A stretch of DNA of 64,000 nucleotides from Parasedimentitalea marina. Its GTDB lineage: Bacteria > Pseudomonadota > Alphaproteobacteria > Rhodobacterales > Rhodobacteraceae. The stretch covers positions 2,976,001-3,040,000 of the forward strand of contig NZ_CP033219.1 in NCBI RefSeq assembly GCF_004006175.1, written 5' to 3'. The notes beneath the pieces are model-generated. The model did no database searches. It saw only the letters and a list, made by a program, of their open reading frames with translations, and was not told the DNA's origin. This document shows positions 63,536 through 64,000 of this stretch, piece by piece. Each line of letters begins with the position of its first letter. Position 1 is the stretch's first letter. The translations under genes and the position numbers were made by a program.

Positions 63536-63780
63536 GCTGACATTCCATATTCTCTGAAGAGTACCGGACCAATCGGATTTCGTGGCAAAGGACATCCTGT
63601 GCGTACAACTATTTAGCTCAGATGTTGGCTTGTGAAAGAAATTTGCGATTGACCCACCACCTGGCATCAACTCTTGTCATTGGCCTAAATCGCTGGAACT
63701 GATGGGGACCTTGTGCAAATCCCATTTGATCACTTAGAGTGTCACTATACGCATAATTGTTTGAAAATAAGGAGCTAACC

Positions 63781-64000
63781 ATGCACTGCGACGACACAGG
63801 CCAAGGTGCATGGAGACCGGCTTCTCGCTATCCTGATCCTGCCGTGATCACTCTGGATCCTCGTTTTGACAAGTACAAACTCCCCCTGGCGGCGGTAGAA
63901 AGACTGGCCACCGGCTGTCGCTGGAACGAAGGTCCTGTGTGGTTTGGCGATGCGCGCTGTCTGTTATGGAGCGATATCCCCAACAATCGGATTATGCGGT
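63781..64000 (+). CDS. SMP-30/gluconolactonase family protein (partial, cut by window end)
   Basis: ATG 63781 has AAGGAG 7 bases upstream. The visible 73 residues include AVERLATGCRWNEGPVWFGD and LLWSDIPNNRIMR, the first blade of the SMP-30/gluconolactonase/LRE propeller, including the metal Glu in WNEGPVW. The rest is outside the window. Confidence 0.85.
   Translation, partial: MHCDDTGQGAWRPASRYPDPAVITLDPRFDKYKLPLAAVERLATGCRWNEGPVWFGDARCLLWSDIPNNRIMR

Overview
The window looks like chromosomal DNA of a marine alphaproteobacterium of the order Rhodobacterales (Roseobacter group). The evidence is the gene content and protein flavour: a 662-residue RpoD next to DnaG, a four-subunit sarcosine oxidase operon, KpsC/KpsS capsule genes beside the riboflavin genes, a Hint-domain protein, a GTTC-N7-GTTC SOS box, and a tRNA-His with A73 and no encoded G-1. 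Every product name comes from reading translations and motifs by eye; no database search was possible.

Positions 1-42,300 are mostly core genome. They begin with a broken integrase beside tRNA-His (1-728). A GNAT enzyme, small conserved proteins, SOS-controlled mmcB, an ArsR/SRPBCC pair and a Hint protein follow (772-5142), then a heme-linked adenylate cyclase (5765-7306). Riboflavin genes nusB-ribH-ribB, ribE and ribD-nrdR occupy 7341-18557. They lie on the minus strand and are interrupted by plus-strand capsule genes (12409-16963) and a stop-codon-broken PLP enzyme (10199-11359). Small secreted proteins, an AT-rich orphan nuclease-like gene, rpoD and dnaG (18691-26714), sox genes (27271-32358), glutamate dehydrogenase, a Tad-type pseudopilin/vWA set (35100-37833), a dehydrogenase/LysR pair, a reductive-dehalogenase-like Fe-S protein and a CbiX-like protein complete this part.

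Positions 42,874-60,181 are a genomic island in tRNA-Cys. A perfect 47-bp copy of the tRNA 3' half recurs at 60,135-60,181 (attR), and a tyrosine recombinase with an AlpA-like partner sits just inside the left end. The island carries a six-gene, tightly packed operon (45,626-52,509): SAM methyltransferase, cystathionine-synthase-fold PLP enzyme, membrane desaturase-like di-iron enzyme, ferritin-like di-iron enzyme, ankyrin protein and isochorismate-synthase-like enzyme. A LysE-type exporter and a LysR regulator follow. I do not recognise this combination as any described pathway; it is the best candidate for an undescribed system here. The unit is bracketed by two degenerate, collinear direct repeats of about 400 bp (44,941-45,345 and 54,479-54,881). 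Each contains a lysR 5' end, a shared GAAA-N11-TTTC dyad and a 36-codon small ORF (one copy of each gene is broken). A second operon (54,876-57,435) encodes an unknown protein, a receiver-like protein, a histidine phosphatase lacking its first catalytic His, and an inositol-monophosphatase-family enzyme. The right end is decayed and phage-like.

Beyond the island lie a phage tail gene D relic (60,324-60,611), a large hybrid histidine kinase with the same heme-binding sensor type as the cyclase at 5.7 kb, and the start of an SMP-30/gluconolactonase gene cut by the window edge.
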